The position numbers were made by a program, and so were the translations under genes. A stretch of DNA of 64,000 bases from Helicobacter pylori (lineage in GTDB: Bacteria; Campylobacterota; Campylobacteria; Campylobacterales; Helicobacteraceae), in contig CP032046.1 in assembly GCA_008032955.1 (NCBI GenBank), positions 682,001 through 746,000 of the forward strand. The letters run 5' to 3'. The notes beneath the pieces were generated by a model. It searched no databases. It was not told the DNA's origin and saw only the letters and a program-made list of their open reading frames with translations. This document shows positions 7,285 through 16,504 of this stretch, piece after piece; positions within the stretch are counted from its first letter, which is position 1; each line of letters begins with the position of its first letter.

Positions 7285-8598
7285 GTGGGGTTAAAAAACG
7301 CGCTTTTGGTGTTGGTCTTATACGGCTTGTTACCCATTGTCCATAGCACTTATAACGCTTTAAAAGAGGCGCGAGAAGAGGTCATTAAGGCCGCTATTGG
7401 GCTAGGGTGTAACCCCAAAGAGTTGTTTTTTAGGGTGCGATTCTTGCTCGCTATCCCCCAAATTTTAGTGGGTTTAAGGATTGCGGTGGTGATGTTAGTG
7501 GCGATGGCTGGGATTGGAGCGCTCATTGGGGCTGGGGGCTTAGGGCAGGCGATTTTTAGAGGGCTAAACACGCAAAACACCACGCTTTTAGTGGCTGGCA
7601 GTTTGATCATAGCTCTTTTTAGTGTTTTAGCGGATAAATTTGTGAGCGTCTTTCAGCATGAAAACGCTTTGCAACGCCTATTTTCTCAAAACGCCACCCA
7701 AAAACAAAAAAGAAGAGTTTATCTTAATTTAGCGGTGTTTCTTTTTTTATTGCTAGCGAGCGCTTTATGGCTCATTCCTAGAAACGCCATAGAAGAAAAG
7801 CCCTTAGTCGTAGCGACAAAACCTAGCAGTGAGCAGTATATTTTGGGCGAGATTTTAAGCCTTTTGTTAGAAAAACACCATATCCCTATCAAGCGGGCGT
7901 TTGGCATTGGTGGGGGGACGATGAATATCCATCCGGCATTGATTAGGGGCGATTTTGATTTGTATGTGGAATATACTGGCACCGCTTGGGTGAACACGCT
8001 CAAAAACCCTTTGACACAAAAAGTGGATTTTAAAACGATTAAAAAGCGTTATGAGAAGGAATTTAATCTTTTGTGGGTGGGGCTTTTGGGCTTTAATAAC
8101 ACCTATTCTTTAGCGATTTCTAAAGAAGACGCTCAAAAATACGCGATTGAAACTTTCAGCGATTTAGCCTTTCATAGCCCCAATTTTGATTTTGGAGCGG
8201 AATTTGACTTTTTTGAAAGAGAGGACGCTTTTAAGGGCTTAGTGAAAGCTTATCGCTTTCATTTTAGAAGTTTGCATGAAATGGATATTAATTTGCGTTA
8301 TAAAAGTTTTGAATCCCATAAGATCAACGCTTTAGATGTCTTCACCACAGACGCTCAAATCAAAGAGCTGGATTTAAAGGTGCTTAAGGATGATAAAGGG
8401 TTTTTCCCTAATTATCAGGCCGGTATTGTTATAAGAAAAGAAACTATAAAAAAGTATCCTGAAGCACTAGAAATCTTAGAAAAATTGGATTCAAAAATTA
8501 ACGATGAGACGATGCAGGATTTAAACTATCAGGTGGAAGTGTTGAAAAAAAGCCCTAAAATCGTAGCTAAAGATTTTTTAGAAAGATTAGGGTTATAA
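6937..8598 (+). CDS. proWX: Osmoprotectant ABC transporter, fused permease and substrate-binding protein (HP0818-like)
   Basis: A 553-residue fusion. The N-terminal half (about residues 55-275) is a ProW/OpuCB-type permease with six hydrophobic segments and the EAA-like loop around AIGLGCNPKELFFRVRF. The C-terminal half from about residue 290 is a ProX/OpuCC-type glycine betaine or choline binding domain (VATKPSSEQYILGEIL, GGGTMNIHPALIRGDFDLYVEYTGTAW). The binding domain is therefore tethered to the membrane. It lies 2 bp before its ATPase gene. ATG 6937 is taken as the start, but it overlaps the -10 box; ATG 6946 is an alternative. The gene is intact despite the duplication of its 5' end. 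Confidence 0.9.
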   Translation: MPKMGVFKQLIKELYEWLLHSIDVVIQHLVAMALKISVVKYLIKEFHDRFIYFIDLLVQHFIIVALSSLLVLVFGVLIGVFVFYNSKARAFLLPVVNFLYTIPSLALFALFIPVIGVGLKNALLVLVLYGLLPIVHSTYNALKEAREEVIKAAIGLGCNPKELFFRVRFLLAIPQILVGLRIAVVMLVAMAGIGALIGAGGLGQAIFRGLNTQNTTLLVAGSLIIALFSVLADKFVSVFQHENALQRLFSQNATQKQKRRVYLNLAVFLFLLLASALWLIPRNAIEEKPLVVATKPSSEQYILGEILSLLLEKHHIPIKRAFGIGGGTMNIHPALIRGDFDLYVEYTGTAWVNTLKNPLTQKVDFKTIKKRYEKEFNLLWVGLLGFNNTYSLAISKEDAQKYAIETFSDLAFHSPNFDFGAEFDFFEREDAFKGLVKAYRFHFRSLHEMDINLRYKSFESHKINALDVFTTDAQIKELDLKVLKDDKGFFPNYQAGIVIRKETIKKYPEALEILEKLDSKINDETMQDLNYQVEVLKKSPKIVAKDFLERLGL

Positions 8599-8600
8599 GC

Positions 8601-9251
8601 ATGAAAGAAATCGTCAAAATAGAGAATGTGTCTTTTAACTACCACAATCGCACTGTTTTTAAGGATTTTAATTTAAGCATTGAAAAAGGGGATTTTTTAT
8701 GCGTTTTAGGGGAGAGCGGGAGCGGTAAAAGCACGCTTTTAGGCTTGATTTTAGGGCTTTTAAAACCCAGTCTGGGGAGCGTTAAAATCTTTAATGAGAC
8801 CCTTTCAAATAACGCTTTTTTACGCCAAAAAATAGGCTATATCGCTCAAGGCAATTCCTTATTTTCTCATTTAAACGCCATGCAAAACATGACCTTTTGC
8901 CTTAATTTACAAGGCATAAACAAACAAGCCGCTCAAAAAGAAGCCAAAGCCTTAGCGTTAAAAATGGGGTTAGACGAGAGCCTTATGGATAAATTCCCCA
9001 ATGAATTGAGCGGGGGGCAAGCCCAAAGAGTGGGCATTATTAGGGGGATTATCCACAGGCCAGAACTCATTTTATTAGATGAGCCTTTTAGCGCTTTAGA
9101 TAGTTCCAATCGTAAGAATTTACAGGATCTCATCAAAGAGATACACCAAAATTCTTGCGCTACTTTCATTATGGTAACGCATGATGAGGAAGAGGCGCAA
9201 AAGTTAGCCACAAAAACCCTAGAAATCAAAGCCCTTAAACAAGGGCAATGA
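8601..9251 (+). CDS. proV: Osmoprotectant ABC transporter ATP-binding protein (HP0819-like)
   Basis: A 216-residue ABC ATPase. Walker A is GESGSGKST at about residues 37-45, the signature is LSGGQAQRVG, Walker B is LILLDEPFSALD, and the switch histidine is in MVTHDEEEA. It is shorter than E. coli ProV and lacks the C-terminal CBS domains that sense ionic strength. It forms one transport unit with the fused permease/binding protein immediately upstream. Its stop lies only 2 bp from the convergent stop of the small lipoprotein gene. Confidence 0.92.
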   Translation: MKEIVKIENVSFNYHNRTVFKDFNLSIEKGDFLCVLGESGSGKSTLLGLILGLLKPSLGSVKIFNETLSNNAFLRQKIGYIAQGNSLFSHLNAMQNMTFCLNLQGINKQAAQKEAKALALKMGLDESLMDKFPNELSGGQAQRVGIIRGIIHRPELILLDEPFSALDSSNRKNLQDLIKEIHQNSCATFIMVTHDEEEAQKLATKTLEIKALKQGQ

Positions 9252-9253
9252 TT

Positions 9254-9433
9254 TTAAGGCTCGTTTAAAAATTCTGGCGTGGTGTTGTTGGTGGGCGTTT
9301 GCATAGAAGAATTAGAGCTGTTTGAAGTTTTTTTAGCGGGTTTTTCATTGAATGGGGGGGCTTTATAGCCGCAAGCTTGAATCGTTATCGCTACAAGTAT
9401 TAAAAAGCATGTTAAGATCGGTTTATGGAACAA
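9254..9433 (-). CDS. Small LptM-like lipoprotein (59 residues)
   Basis: A short gene on the minus strand, below common length cut-offs. A TTG start at 9433 follows a strong AAGGAG ribosome site at 7 bases spacing. Residues 1-20 form a signal peptide ending TIQA before the lipobox Cys21. The mature protein begins CGYKAPPF, resembling the CGLKGPLY start of LptM/YifL, a lipoprotein that helps mature the LPS-export channel LptDE. The rest is a low-complexity N/S/T/P tail. A C7 run (read from the minus strand) lies within the Ala-Pro-Pro codons and could slip. The gene converges on proV and its 5' end overlaps the start of the HP0820-like gene antisense. The family call is inference from the short motif. 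Confidence 0.75.
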   Translation of the reverse strand: MFHKPILTCFLILVAITIQACGYKAPPFNEKPAKKTSNSSNSSMQTPTNNTTPEFLNEP

Positions 9434-9885
9434 AATATTTCTCCTTACTCATTCAAAAAAAGTCTTATAAAAAGCTTGAAACCCTTTTGAAACTCAAAAA
9501 GCTTAAGGTTTTTATGCCTTTAAGTTTACAAGAAAATTTGCTTTTTATCTTCATAAAAGATTCTAAATTGCTTTTTGCGTTTAAAGATCTTTGGGCTTCT
9601 AAGGAATTTAACCAACGATTCGCTAAAGAAATCAGCCGTTTTTTAAACACGCAAGGGCATGCTTATGGGTTTGATGAATTTAGCGCGTTAGAAATTTTAG
9701 GTTATGTGCCTAAAGACGTGCTGGAAAAAGCCAATTTTTATGCCCCCATTAAAAAACAAGCCCGTTTTTTTCGCCCTAGCGCTTTAGGGTTGTTCCATAA
9801 CCCCATTAAAGACGCTCGTTTGCATGAATGTTTTGAAAAAGCGCGCGCTTTGATCCACTACCAACGAAGTTTTTTTGAGGAATGA
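9425..9885 (+). CDS. DUF721/DciA-like protein, probable one-base break near the start (HP0820-like)
   Basis: A conserved small basic protein upstream of uvrC. Its middle (QENLLFIFIKDSKLLFAFKDLWASKEFNQ) resembles DUF721, the family of the helicase loader DciA. An open frame extends back to ATG 9352, but that region is the coding strand complement of the small lipoprotein gene. ATG 9425 in another frame begins MEQNISPYSFKK and would enter the main frame if the A7 run at 9455-9461 had one more A, giving 153 residues. ATG 9409 is the in-frame alternative. Its stop touches the uvrC start. The family call is tentative. Confidence 0.6.
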
Positions 9886-11670
9886 ATGGCTGATTTATTG
9901 TCCAGTTTGAAAAACCTTTCTCATAGCAGTGGCGTGTATCAATATTTTGATAAAAACCGCCAATTACTCTATATCGGTAAGGCGAAAAATTTAAAAAAGC
10001 GCATCAAAAGCTATTTTTCTGTTCGTAATAATGAAATCACGCCCAATCCTCGCGCAAGCTTACGCGTCCAAATGATGGTCAAACAAATCGCTTTTTTAGA
10101 AACCATTTTAGTGGAAAACGAGCAAGACGCTTTGATTTTGGAAAATTCTTTGATCAAGCAGCTCAAGCCCAAATACAATATTCTTTTAAGAGATGATAAA
10201 ACTTACCCTTATATTTACATGGATTTTTCCACTGATTTCCCTATCCCTTTAATCACACGAAAAATTTTAAAACAGCCTGGCGTTAAATATTTTGGCCCTT
10301 TTACGAGTGGGGCTAAGGATATTTTGGACAGCTTGTATGAATTGCTCCCGTTAGTTCAAAAGAAAAATTGCATTAAGGATAAAAAGGCATGCATGTTTTA
10401 TCAAATAGAGCGTTGTAAAGCCCCATGCGAGGATAAAATCACTAAAGAAGAGTATTTAAAAATCGCTAAAGAATGTTTAGAAATGATTGAAAATAAAGAC
10501 AGGCTCATCAAAGAGCTTGAATTAAAAATGGAGCGCCTTTCTAGTAACTTGCGTTTTGAAGAAGCCCTCATTTACAGGGACAGGATTGCAAAAATCCAAA
10601 AAATCGCCCCTTTCACTTGCATGGATTTGGCCAAACTCTACGATTTGGATATTTTTGCTTTTTATGGCGCAAGCAATAAGGCGGTGTTAGTGAAAATGTT
10701 TATGCGTGGGGGTAAAATCATTTCTTCTGCGTTTGAAAAAATCCACTCTCTCAACGGGTTTGACACTGATGAAGCGATGAAACAAGCCATTATCAATCAT
10801 TACCAATCGCATTTGCCTTTGATGCCTGAACAGATCTTATTGAGCGCTTGCTCTAATGAAACGCTTAAAGAATTGCAAGAGTTTATCTCTCATCAATATT
10901 CTAAAAAAATCGCTCTTAGCATTCCTAAAAAAGGCGATAAGCTAGCTTTAATAGAAATCGCTATGAAAAACGCTCAAGAGATTTTTAGCCAAGAAAAAAC
11001 CTCTAATGAAGATCTGATTTTAGAAGAAGCGCGATCGCTTTTCAATTTAGAGTGCGTGCCTTATAGGGTGGAAATCTTTGACACAAGCCACCATTCAAAC
11101 AGCCAATGCGTGGGGGGAATGGTCGTGTATGAAAACAATGCATTCCAAAAAAACTCTTACCGGCGCTACCATTTAAAAGGCTCTAACGAATACGATCAAA
11201 TGAGCGAATTGCTCACCAGAAGAGCCTTAGACTTTGCTAAAGAGCCACCGCCTAATTTGTGGGTGATAGATGGAGGGAGAGCGCAATTAAACATCGCTTT
11301 AGAAATTTTAAAAAGCAGCGGGAGTTTTGTAGAAGTGATCGCTATTTCTAAAGAAAAAAGGGATTCTAAGGCTTATCGTTCTAAAGGGGGCGCTAAAGAC
11401 ATTATCCATACGCCCAGCAATACTTTTAAATTGCTCCCTAGCGACAAACGCTTGCAGTGGGTGCAAAAATTGCGCGATGAAAGCCACCGGTATGCGATAA
11501 ACTTCCACAGATCCACTAAACTTAAAAACATGAAACAAATCGCTCTTTTAAAAGAAAAGGGCATAGGAGAAGCCAGCGTGAAAAAATTATTGGATTATTT
11601 TGGGAGTTTTGAAGCGATAGAAAAAGCGAGCGAGCAGGAAAAAAACGCCGTTTTAAGAAAACGAAAATAA
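9886..11670 (+). CDS. uvrC: Excinuclease ABC subunit C
   Basis: A 594-residue nucleotide-excision repair nuclease that makes both incisions around a lesion bound by UvrB. The N-terminal GIY-YIG domain is visible (GVYQYFDKNRQLLYIGKAKNLKKR, residues 16-40). A Cys cluster (CIKDKKACMFYQIERCKAPC) resembles the family's zinc/iron-sulfur knuckle. The UVR motif follows (LRFEEALIYRDRI near residue 222), then the RNase H-like domain with FDTSHHSN and VIDGGRAQL, and a C-terminal helix-hairpin-helix (IGEASVKKLLDYFGS). It is full length. The ATG follows the upstream stop closely. Confidence 0.97.
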   Translation: MADLLSSLKNLSHSSGVYQYFDKNRQLLYIGKAKNLKKRIKSYFSVRNNEITPNPRASLRVQMMVKQIAFLETILVENEQDALILENSLIKQLKPKYNILLRDDKTYPYIYMDFSTDFPIPLITRKILKQPGVKYFGPFTSGAKDILDSLYELLPLVQKKNCIKDKKACMFYQIERCKAPCEDKITKEEYLKIAKECLEMIENKDRLIKELELKMERLSSNLRFEEALIYRDRIAKIQKIAPFTCMDLAKLYDLDIFAFYGASNKAVLVKMFMRGGKIISSAFEKIHSLNGFDTDEAMKQAIINHYQSHLPLMPEQILLSACSNETLKELQEFISHQYSKKIALSIPKKGDKLALIEIAMKNAQEIFSQEKTSNEDLILEEARSLFNLECVPYRVEIFDTSHHSNSQCVGGMVVYENNAFQKNSYRRYHLKGSNEYDQMSELLTRRALDFAKEPPPNLWVIDGGRAQLNIALEILKSSGSFVEVIAISKEKRDSKAYRSKGGAKDIIHTPSNTFKLLPSDKRLQWVQKLRDESHRYAINFHRSTKLKNMKQIALLKEKGIGEASVKKLLDYFGSFEAIEKASEQEKNAVLRKRK

Positions 11671-11679
11671 AGGAAAAAC

Positions 11680-12945
11680 ATGAAAAAAAGATTGAATATA
11701 GGACTTGTGGGTTTAGGGTGCGTAGGGAGCGCAGTCGCTAAAATCTTACAAGAAAATCAAGAAATCATTAAAGACAGAGCCGGTGTGGGAATTGTGATTA
11801 AAAAAGCGGTGGTGCGAGACGTGAAAAAGCACAAAGGTTATGCTTTTGAAATCAGTGATGATTTAGAAAGCTTGATAGAAGATAAAGAGATTGATATTGT
11901 CGTGGAGCTTATGGGTGGGGTGGAAGCGCCTTATCTTTTAGCTAAAAAAACTTTAGCCAAGCAAAAAGCCTTCGTTACAGCCAATAAAGCCATGTTAGCG
12001 TATCACCGCTATGAATTAGAACAAACCGCTAAAAACACCCCCATAGGCTTTGAAGCGAGCGTGTGTGGGGGTATCCCTATTATCAAGGCTTTAAAAGACG
12101 GCTTGAGTGCTAATCATATCCTTTCTTTTAAAGGGATTTTAAACGGCACGAGCAATTACATTTTAAGCCAGATGTTTAAAAATCAAGCGAGCTTTAAGGA
12201 CGCTTTGAAAGACGCACAGCATTTAGGCTATGCGGAATTGAACCCTGAATTTGACATTAAAGGCATTGATGCGGCGCACAAATTATTGATTTTAGCGTCT
12301 TTAGCGTATGGTATTGATGCGAAATTAGAAGAAATCTTGATTGAAGGCATTGAAAAAATAGAGCCAGATGACATGGAATTTGCAAAAGAGTTTGGTTATA
12401 GCATTAAACTTTTAGGCATCGCTAAAAAACACCCAGATTGTATTGAATTAAGGGTGCATCCAAGCATGATTAAAAACGAATGCATGCTCTCTAAAGTGGA
12501 TGGGGTGATGAACGCTATCAGCGTTATAGGGGATAAGGTGGGCGAAACTTTGTATTATGGGGCTGGGGCTGGGGGAGAGCCTACCGCAAGCGCGGTCATT
12601 AGCGATATTATAGAAATCGCAAGGAAAAAAAGCTCTCTAATGCTAGGCTTTGAAACCCCTCAAAAACTCCCCCTAAAACCCAAAGAAGAAATCCAATGCG
12701 CTTATTATGCACGCTTGTTAGTGAGCGATGAAAAAGGGGTTTTTTCTCAAATTAGCGCGATTTTAGCTAAAAATGATATTTCGCTCAACAATGTCTTACA
12801 AAAAGAAATCCCGCATTCCAACAAGGCTAAAATCTTATTTTCCACGCACACCACCAACGAAAAGTCTATGCTGAACGCCCTTAAAGAGCTTGAAAATTTA
12901 CAAAGCGTGTTGGATACCCCTAAAATGATCCGTTTGGAAAATTGA
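11680..12945 (+). CDS. hom: Homoserine dehydrogenase
   Basis: A 421-residue enzyme reducing aspartate semialdehyde to homoserine for threonine and methionine synthesis. The N-terminal Rossmann loop [12 protein letters not shown] is at residues 8-19. Substrate-binding motifs VTANKAM and [12 protein letters not shown] are present, as is the [12 protein letters not shown] block. A C-terminal ACT domain ([28 protein letters not shown], from about residue 346) suggests feedback control by an amino acid. Ten bases separate it from uvrC, and its stop overlaps the ATG region of the next gene. Confidence 0.96.
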   Translation: MKKRLNIGLVGLGCVGSAVAKILQENQEIIKDRAGVGIVIKKAVVRDVKKHKGYAFEISDDLESLIEDKEIDIVVELMGGVEAPYLLAKKTLAKQKAFVTANKAMLAYHRYELEQTAKNTPIGFEASVCGGIPIIKALKDGLSANHILSFKGILNGTSNYILSQMFKNQASFKDALKDAQHLGYAELNPEFDIKGIDAAHKLLILASLAYGIDAKLEEILIEGIEKIEPDDMEFAKEFGYSIKLLGIAKKHPDCIELRVHPSMIKNECMLSKVDGVMNAISVIGDKVGETLYYGAGAGGEPTASAVISDIIEIARKKSSLMLGFETPQKLPLKPKEEIQCAYYARLLVSDEKGVFSQISAILAKNDISLNNVLQKEIPHSNKAKILFSTHTTNEKSMLNALKELENLQSVLDTPKMIRLEN

Positions 12946-13290
12946 ATGCGTTTTTTGAATAATAAACACAGAGAAAAGGGCTTAAAGGCTGAAGAAGAAG
13001 CTTGCGGATTTTTAAAAACGCTGGGTTTTGAAATGGTAGAGAGGAACTTTTTTTCACAATTTGGCGAAATTGATATTATCGCTTTGAAAAAAGGGGTTTT
13101 GCATTTCATTGAAGTCAAAAGTGGGGAAAATTTTGATCCCATTTATGCGATCACGCCGAGTAAATTAAGAAAGATGATTAAAACGATCCGCTGTTATTTG
13201 TCTCAAAAAGATCCCAATAGCGATTTTTGCATTGACGCTCTTATTGTGAAAAATGGTAAATTTGAGCTTTTAGAAAATATCACTTTTTAG
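12946..13290 (+). CDS. YraN/UPF0102-family nuclease-like protein (HP0823-like)
   Basis: A 114-residue protein of the UPF0102 family, which adopts a Holliday-junction-resolvase-like PD-(D/E)xK fold. The motif elements are [21 protein letters not shown], holding the conserved E, D and E-x-K residues, and the family start [24 protein letters not shown]. The biochemical role is unknown; a DNA-processing role is inferred from the fold. It directly follows hom and ends the operon before the trxA promoter region. Confidence 0.85.
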   Translation: MRFLNNKHREKGLKAEEEACGFLKTLGFEMVERNFFSQFGEIDIIALKKGVLHFIEVKSGENFDPIYAITPSKLRKMIKTIRCYLSQKDPNSDFCIDALIVKNGKFELLENITF

Positions 13291-13333
13291 ATTTTTATAA
13301 AAAATCAATGCGGTTTCATTAACATTCTTAGGA

Positions 13334-13339
13334 TAAGAT
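13334..13339 (+). promoter_or_regulatory. Possible -10 box upstream of trxA
   Basis: TAAGAT in the 91-bp gap before trxA. A nearby TAGAAT at 13361 is an alternative but lies too close to the AGGAG ribosome site at 13371-13375. Low certainty which one is used. Confidence 0.35.
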
Positions 13340-13381
13340 AGTTCTCGTTAATCAAAATCATAGAATAATTAGGAGTAACCA

Positions 13382-13702
13382 ATGAGTCACTATATTGAAT
13401 TAACTGAAGAAAATTTTGAAAGCACCATTAAAAAAGGGGTTGCGTTAGTGGATTTTTGGGCGCCATGGTGTGGTCCTTGTAAGATGCTATCCCCTGTGAT
13501 TGATGAATTAGCTAGCGAATATGAAGGTAAGGCTAAGATTTGTAAAGTCAATACCGATGAGCAAGAAGAATTGAGTGCGAAATTTGGTATTAGAAGCATT
13601 CCTACGCTTTTATTCACAAAAGATGGCGAAGTCGTCCATCAGTTGGTGGGCGTGCAAACTAAAGTTGCTTTAAAAGAGCAATTGAACAAACTTCTAGGCT
13701 AG
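13382..13702 (+). CDS. trxA: Thioredoxin
   Basis: A 106-residue thioredoxin with the active site WAPWCGPCK at residues 27-35 and the cis-proline segment [13 protein letters not shown]. It is the general disulfide reductant and supplies electrons to peroxiredoxin and methionine sulfoxide reductase in H. pylori. The ATG has a good AGGAG site. It lies 5 bp before the gene for its own reductase, a typical pairing. Confidence 0.98.
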   Translation: MSHYIELTEENFESTIKKGVALVDFWAPWCGPCKMLSPVIDELASEYEGKAKICKVNTDEQEELSAKFGIRSIPTLLFTKDGEVVHQLVGVQTKVALKEQLNKLLG

Positions 13703-13707
13703 TAGCC

Positions 13708-14643
13708 ATGATAGATTGTGCGATTATTGGAGGTGGTCCTGCAGGTTTGAGCGCGGGGCTTTATGCCACTAGAGGCGGTGTTAAAGACGCCGTTTTATTT
13801 GAGAAAGGAATGCCTGGAGGGCAAATCACTGGCAGTAGTGAGATTGAAAACTATCCGGGCGTTAAGGAAGTGGTGAGCGGGTTGGATTTCATGCAACCAT
13901 GGCAAGAGCAATGCTTTCGCTTTGGCTTAAAGCATGAAATGACCGCTATTCAAAGGGTTTCTAAAAAAGGCTCTCATTTTGTTATTTTGGCAGAAGATGG
14001 CAAGACCTTTGAAGCTAAGAGCGTGATTATCGCTACCGGTGGTAGCCCTAAACGCACAGGCATCAAGGGTGAGTCAGAATATTGGGGTAAAGGCGTGAGC
14101 ACTTGTGCGACATGCGATGGTTTCTTTTACAAAAATAAGGAAGTAGCGGTGCTTGGTGGAGGCGATACCGCCGTAGAAGAGGCGATTTATCTAGCCAACA
14201 TCTGCAAAAAAGTCTATCTCATCCACAGAAGAGATGGTTTTAGGTGTGCACCTATCACTTTAGAGCATGCTAAAAACAATGATAAGATTGAGTTTTTAAC
14301 CCCTTATGTGGTGGAAGAAATCAAGGGCGATGCTTCTGGCGTATCTTCTTTAAACATTAAAAACACAGCCACTAACGAAAAAAGAGAATTAGTTGTGCCG
14401 GGGTTTTTTATTTTTGTGGGTTATGATGTGAATAACGCTGTGTTAAAACAAGAAGACGGCTCTATGCTATGTAAATGCGATGAATACGGCTCTATTGTCG
14501 TGGATTTTTCCATGAAAACGGATGTTCAAGGCTTGTTTGCGGCAGGAGATATTCGCATTTTTGCCCCTAAGCAAGTGGTTTGTGCTGCAAGCGATGGCGC
14601 TACGGCGGCCTTAAGCGTGATTTCTTATTTAGAACACCATTAA
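13708..14643 (+). CDS. trxB: Thioredoxin reductase
   Basis: A 311-residue low-molecular-weight flavoenzyme. The FAD-binding loop [12 protein letters not shown] is at residues 6-17. The redox-active CATCDG is at about 133-138, the NADPH-binding loop [12 protein letters not shown] follows, and the FAD-closing motif FAAGDIR is near the C-terminus. It transfers electrons from NADPH to the TrxA encoded upstream. The sequence is intact and of normal length. Confidence 0.97.
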   Translation: MIDCAIIGGGPAGLSAGLYATRGGVKDAVLFEKGMPGGQITGSSEIENYPGVKEVVSGLDFMQPWQEQCFRFGLKHEMTAIQRVSKKGSHFVILAEDGKTFEAKSVIIATGGSPKRTGIKGESEYWGKGVSTCATCDGFFYKNKEVAVLGGGDTAVEEAIYLANICKKVYLIHRRDGFRCAPITLEHAKNNDKIEFLTPYVVEEIKGDASGVSSLNIKNTATNEKRELVVPGFFIFVGYDVNNAVLKQEDGSMLCKCDEYGSIVVDFSMKTDVQGLFAAGDIRIFAPKQVVCAASDGATAALSVISYLEHH

Positions 14644-14652
14644 ATCAAGCTT

Positions 14653-14674
14653 ATAGCCCTAGATTTAGGGTTAT
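14653..14674 (+). terminator. Hairpin after trxB
   Basis: A 9-bp stem (ATAGCCCTA with TAGGGTTAT, one G-T pair) starts 9 bases after the trxB stop. No strong T run follows, so it may be an mRNA-end stabiliser rather than an intrinsic terminator. Confidence 0.5.
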
Positions 14675-14784
14675 GAGTTCTCGCTTCAAACATTCATTGG
14701 ATTTTCAAAACTTGTAAGGTATTTTAGTTTTTTGTTTAGTTGCAATGCGATTTCGTTCTCTTGCTTTGTTTTAATTAAATATTG

Positions 14785-14985
14785 ATCACAAAATTTAAAA
14801 ACGCTCAAAACATTTTTTACAATCAATATAATAAAAGAACTTGTTTAATCAAAAAAGCGCTCCTTAGGGGGTTGTGGGGATTTAGTTGGGGGTTGTAGGG
14901 GGGAGAACTATTTTAATACCCCCTATTCTCTTAAGAGTTTTATTGTAAAACAGAGCCTAAAAACGATATACTCTATTAAAAATTA
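14785..14985 (+). repeat. Dispersed G/C-run hairpin repeat, copy R1
   Basis: A non-coding element that fills most of the 356-bp gap between trxB and the galactosyltransferase gene. It has an A/T-rich first half (ACATTTTTTACAAT), then AAAAAAGCGCTC, GGGGGTT runs, a TAGGGGG to CCCCCTA hairpin near 14897-14926, and an AAAACGATA end. The same order recurs at 24828-25050, and parts recur at 16505-16605, 36600-36730, 57985-58050 and 59035-59105. The 3' end supplies the TATACT box of the next gene. Confidence 0.7.
14967..14972 (+). promoter_or_regulatory. -10 box of the galactosyltransferase gene
   Basis: TATACT, 33 bases before the TTG start at 15000, with GGGAG as the ribosome site. It lies at the end of repeat copy R1. 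Confidence 0.5.
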
Positions 14986-14999
14986 TGGGAGTCTAAGCT

Positions 15000-15821
15000 T
15001 TGCGTGTTTTTATCATTTCTTTAAATCAAAAAGTGTGCGATAAATTTGGTTTGGTTTTTAGAGACACCACGACTTTACTCAATAGCATCAATGCCACCCA
15101 CCACCAAGCGCAAATTTTTGATGCGATTTATTCTAAAACTTTTGAAGGCGGGTTGCACCCCTTAGTGAAAAAGCATTTACACCCTTATTTCATCACGCAA
15201 AACATCAAAGACATGGGGATTACAACCAATCTCATCAGTGAGGTTTCTAAGTTTTATTACGCTTTAAAATACCATGCGAAGTTTATGAGCTTGGGGGAGC
15301 TTGGGTGCTATGCGAGTCATTATTCCTTGTGGCAAAAATGCATAGAGCTCAATGAAGCGATCTGTATTTTAGAAGACGATATAACCTTGAAAGAGGATTT
15401 TAAAGAGGGCTTGGATTTTTTAGAAAAACACATCCAAGAGTTAGGCTATATCCGCTTGATGCATTTGTTGTATGATGCCAGTGTGAAAAGTGAGCCATTG
15501 AGCCATAAAAACCACGAGATACAAGAGCACGTGGGAATCATTAAAGCTTATAGTCATGGGGTGGGGACGCAAGGCTATGTGATCACGCCCAAGATTGCCA
15601 AAGTTTTTTTGAAACACAGCCGAAAATGGGTTGTTCCTGTGGATACGATAATGGACGCTACTTTTATCCATGGCGTGAAAAATCTGGTGTTACAACCTTT
15701 TGTGATCGCTGATGATGAGCAGATCTCTACGATAGCGCGAAAAGAAGAACCCTATAGCCCTAAAATCGCCTTAATGAGAGAACTCCATTTTAAATATTTG
15801 AAATATTGGCAGTTTGTATAG
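15000..15821 (+). CDS. LPS beta-1,4-galactosyltransferase, GT25 family (HP0826-like)
   Basis: A 273-residue glycosyltransferase of the GT25 (Lex2B/LgtB) family. In H. pylori, HP0826 adds beta-1,4-galactose to GlcNAc to build the N-acetyllactosamine backbone of the Lewis-antigen O-chain. Conserved features are the N-terminal VFIISLN strand, the GELGCYASHYSLWQKCIELN block (residues 98-117) and the metal-site-like CILEDDITL (residues 121-129). The C-terminal third contains GTQGYVITPKIAKVFL. The start is TTG 15000. The gene lies alone between two non-coding stretches. Confidence 0.92.
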   Translation: MRVFIISLNQKVCDKFGLVFRDTTTLLNSINATHHQAQIFDAIYSKTFEGGLHPLVKKHLHPYFITQNIKDMGITTNLISEVSKFYYALKYHAKFMSLGELGCYASHYSLWQKCIELNEAICILEDDITLKEDFKEGLDFLEKHIQELGYIRLMHLLYDASVKSEPLSHKNHEIQEHVGIIKAYSHGVGTQGYVITPKIAKVFLKHSRKWVVPVDTIMDATFIHGVKNLVLQPFVIADDEQISTIARKEEPYSPKIALMRELHFKYLKYWQFV

Positions 15822-15935
15822 TCAATAATAAAAATACTAAAGAGCGTTTTAAAATTTTAGTTGTCCTTGTTTGATTAGAACAAAACCAGTTTTTAATCGC
15901 TTTTAAGAATGGATTACAATCTTTAAATGGATTTT

Positions 15936-15957
15936 AAAAGGGTTTTTAACCCCTTTT
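15936..15957. terminator. Bidirectional-type terminator after the galactosyltransferase gene
   Basis: AAAAGGG pairs with CCCTTTT around a T-rich loop. This is a typical A-stem-T terminator that would work on either strand. Confidence 0.6.
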
Positions 15958-16002
15958 AGCTTCTATAAGCAATCTAAATAAGACGCATTAAGAAAATGAA
16001 GT

Positions 16003-16035
16003 GCATCAGAAAATTATTTTCTAATTTTCTAATGC
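16003..16035 (-). terminator. Hairpin after the RNA-binding protein gene
   Basis: GCATCAGAAAAT pairs, with one mismatch, with ATTTTCTAATGC. It lies 8 bases beyond the stop of the minus-strand RRM gene. Confidence 0.5.
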
Positions 16036-16042
16036 TTTAAGA

Positions 16043-16291
16043 TTAAGACTTTTTAGGATTGGCTTCGGTTACCCTAATCGTTCTGCCCATAAAATCCGTA
16101 TTATCCAATTTAGCAATCGCTTCGCTAACGCCCTCTTCTTGCATTTCTACAAAGCCAAAACCTTTAGGTTTCTTCGTTTCTCTGTCATAAATCAGCTTGA
16201 CATTAAAAACTTTGCCAAATTGACTGAAAAGCTCCTTAACTTGCTCACTGGTAGCGCTATAAACCAAATTCCCTACATAAATGTTTTTCAA
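16043..16291 (-). CDS. Small RRM-type RNA-binding protein (HP0827-like)
   Basis: An 82-residue single-RRM protein. RNP2 is IYVGNL at residues 4-9, and RNP1 is KGFGFVEM at about 46-53, giving the full beta-alpha-beta-beta-alpha-beta RRM. Single-domain RRM proteins in bacteria bind single-stranded RNA, and their targets are usually unknown. The open frame continues upstream, but the TTG at 16291 has a GGAG site 9 bases before it and gives the protein the family's usual beginning. Confidence 0.9.
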   Translation of the reverse strand: MKNIYVGNLVYSATSEQVKELFSQFGKVFNVKLIYDRETKKPKGFGFVEMQEEGVSEAIAKLDNTDFMGRTIRVTEANPKKS

Positions 16292-16504
16292 GATAAAATT
16301 CTCCGGTAAAAAAATGACGACACACCCATAAGAATATGAAAAAGTTATAAAAAGTAACACTTCTAAAACCCAAACACATCCAAAACAGAAGTATGGTGGA
16401 TTTTATCTAATGATTGCTTAAAAAATTATAAAAGCTATTAAAATTGGGTATTGATAATAAAATACGAAAGAGCTTACACGCAAGCGGTAATTTTAAAAAG
16501 CACT

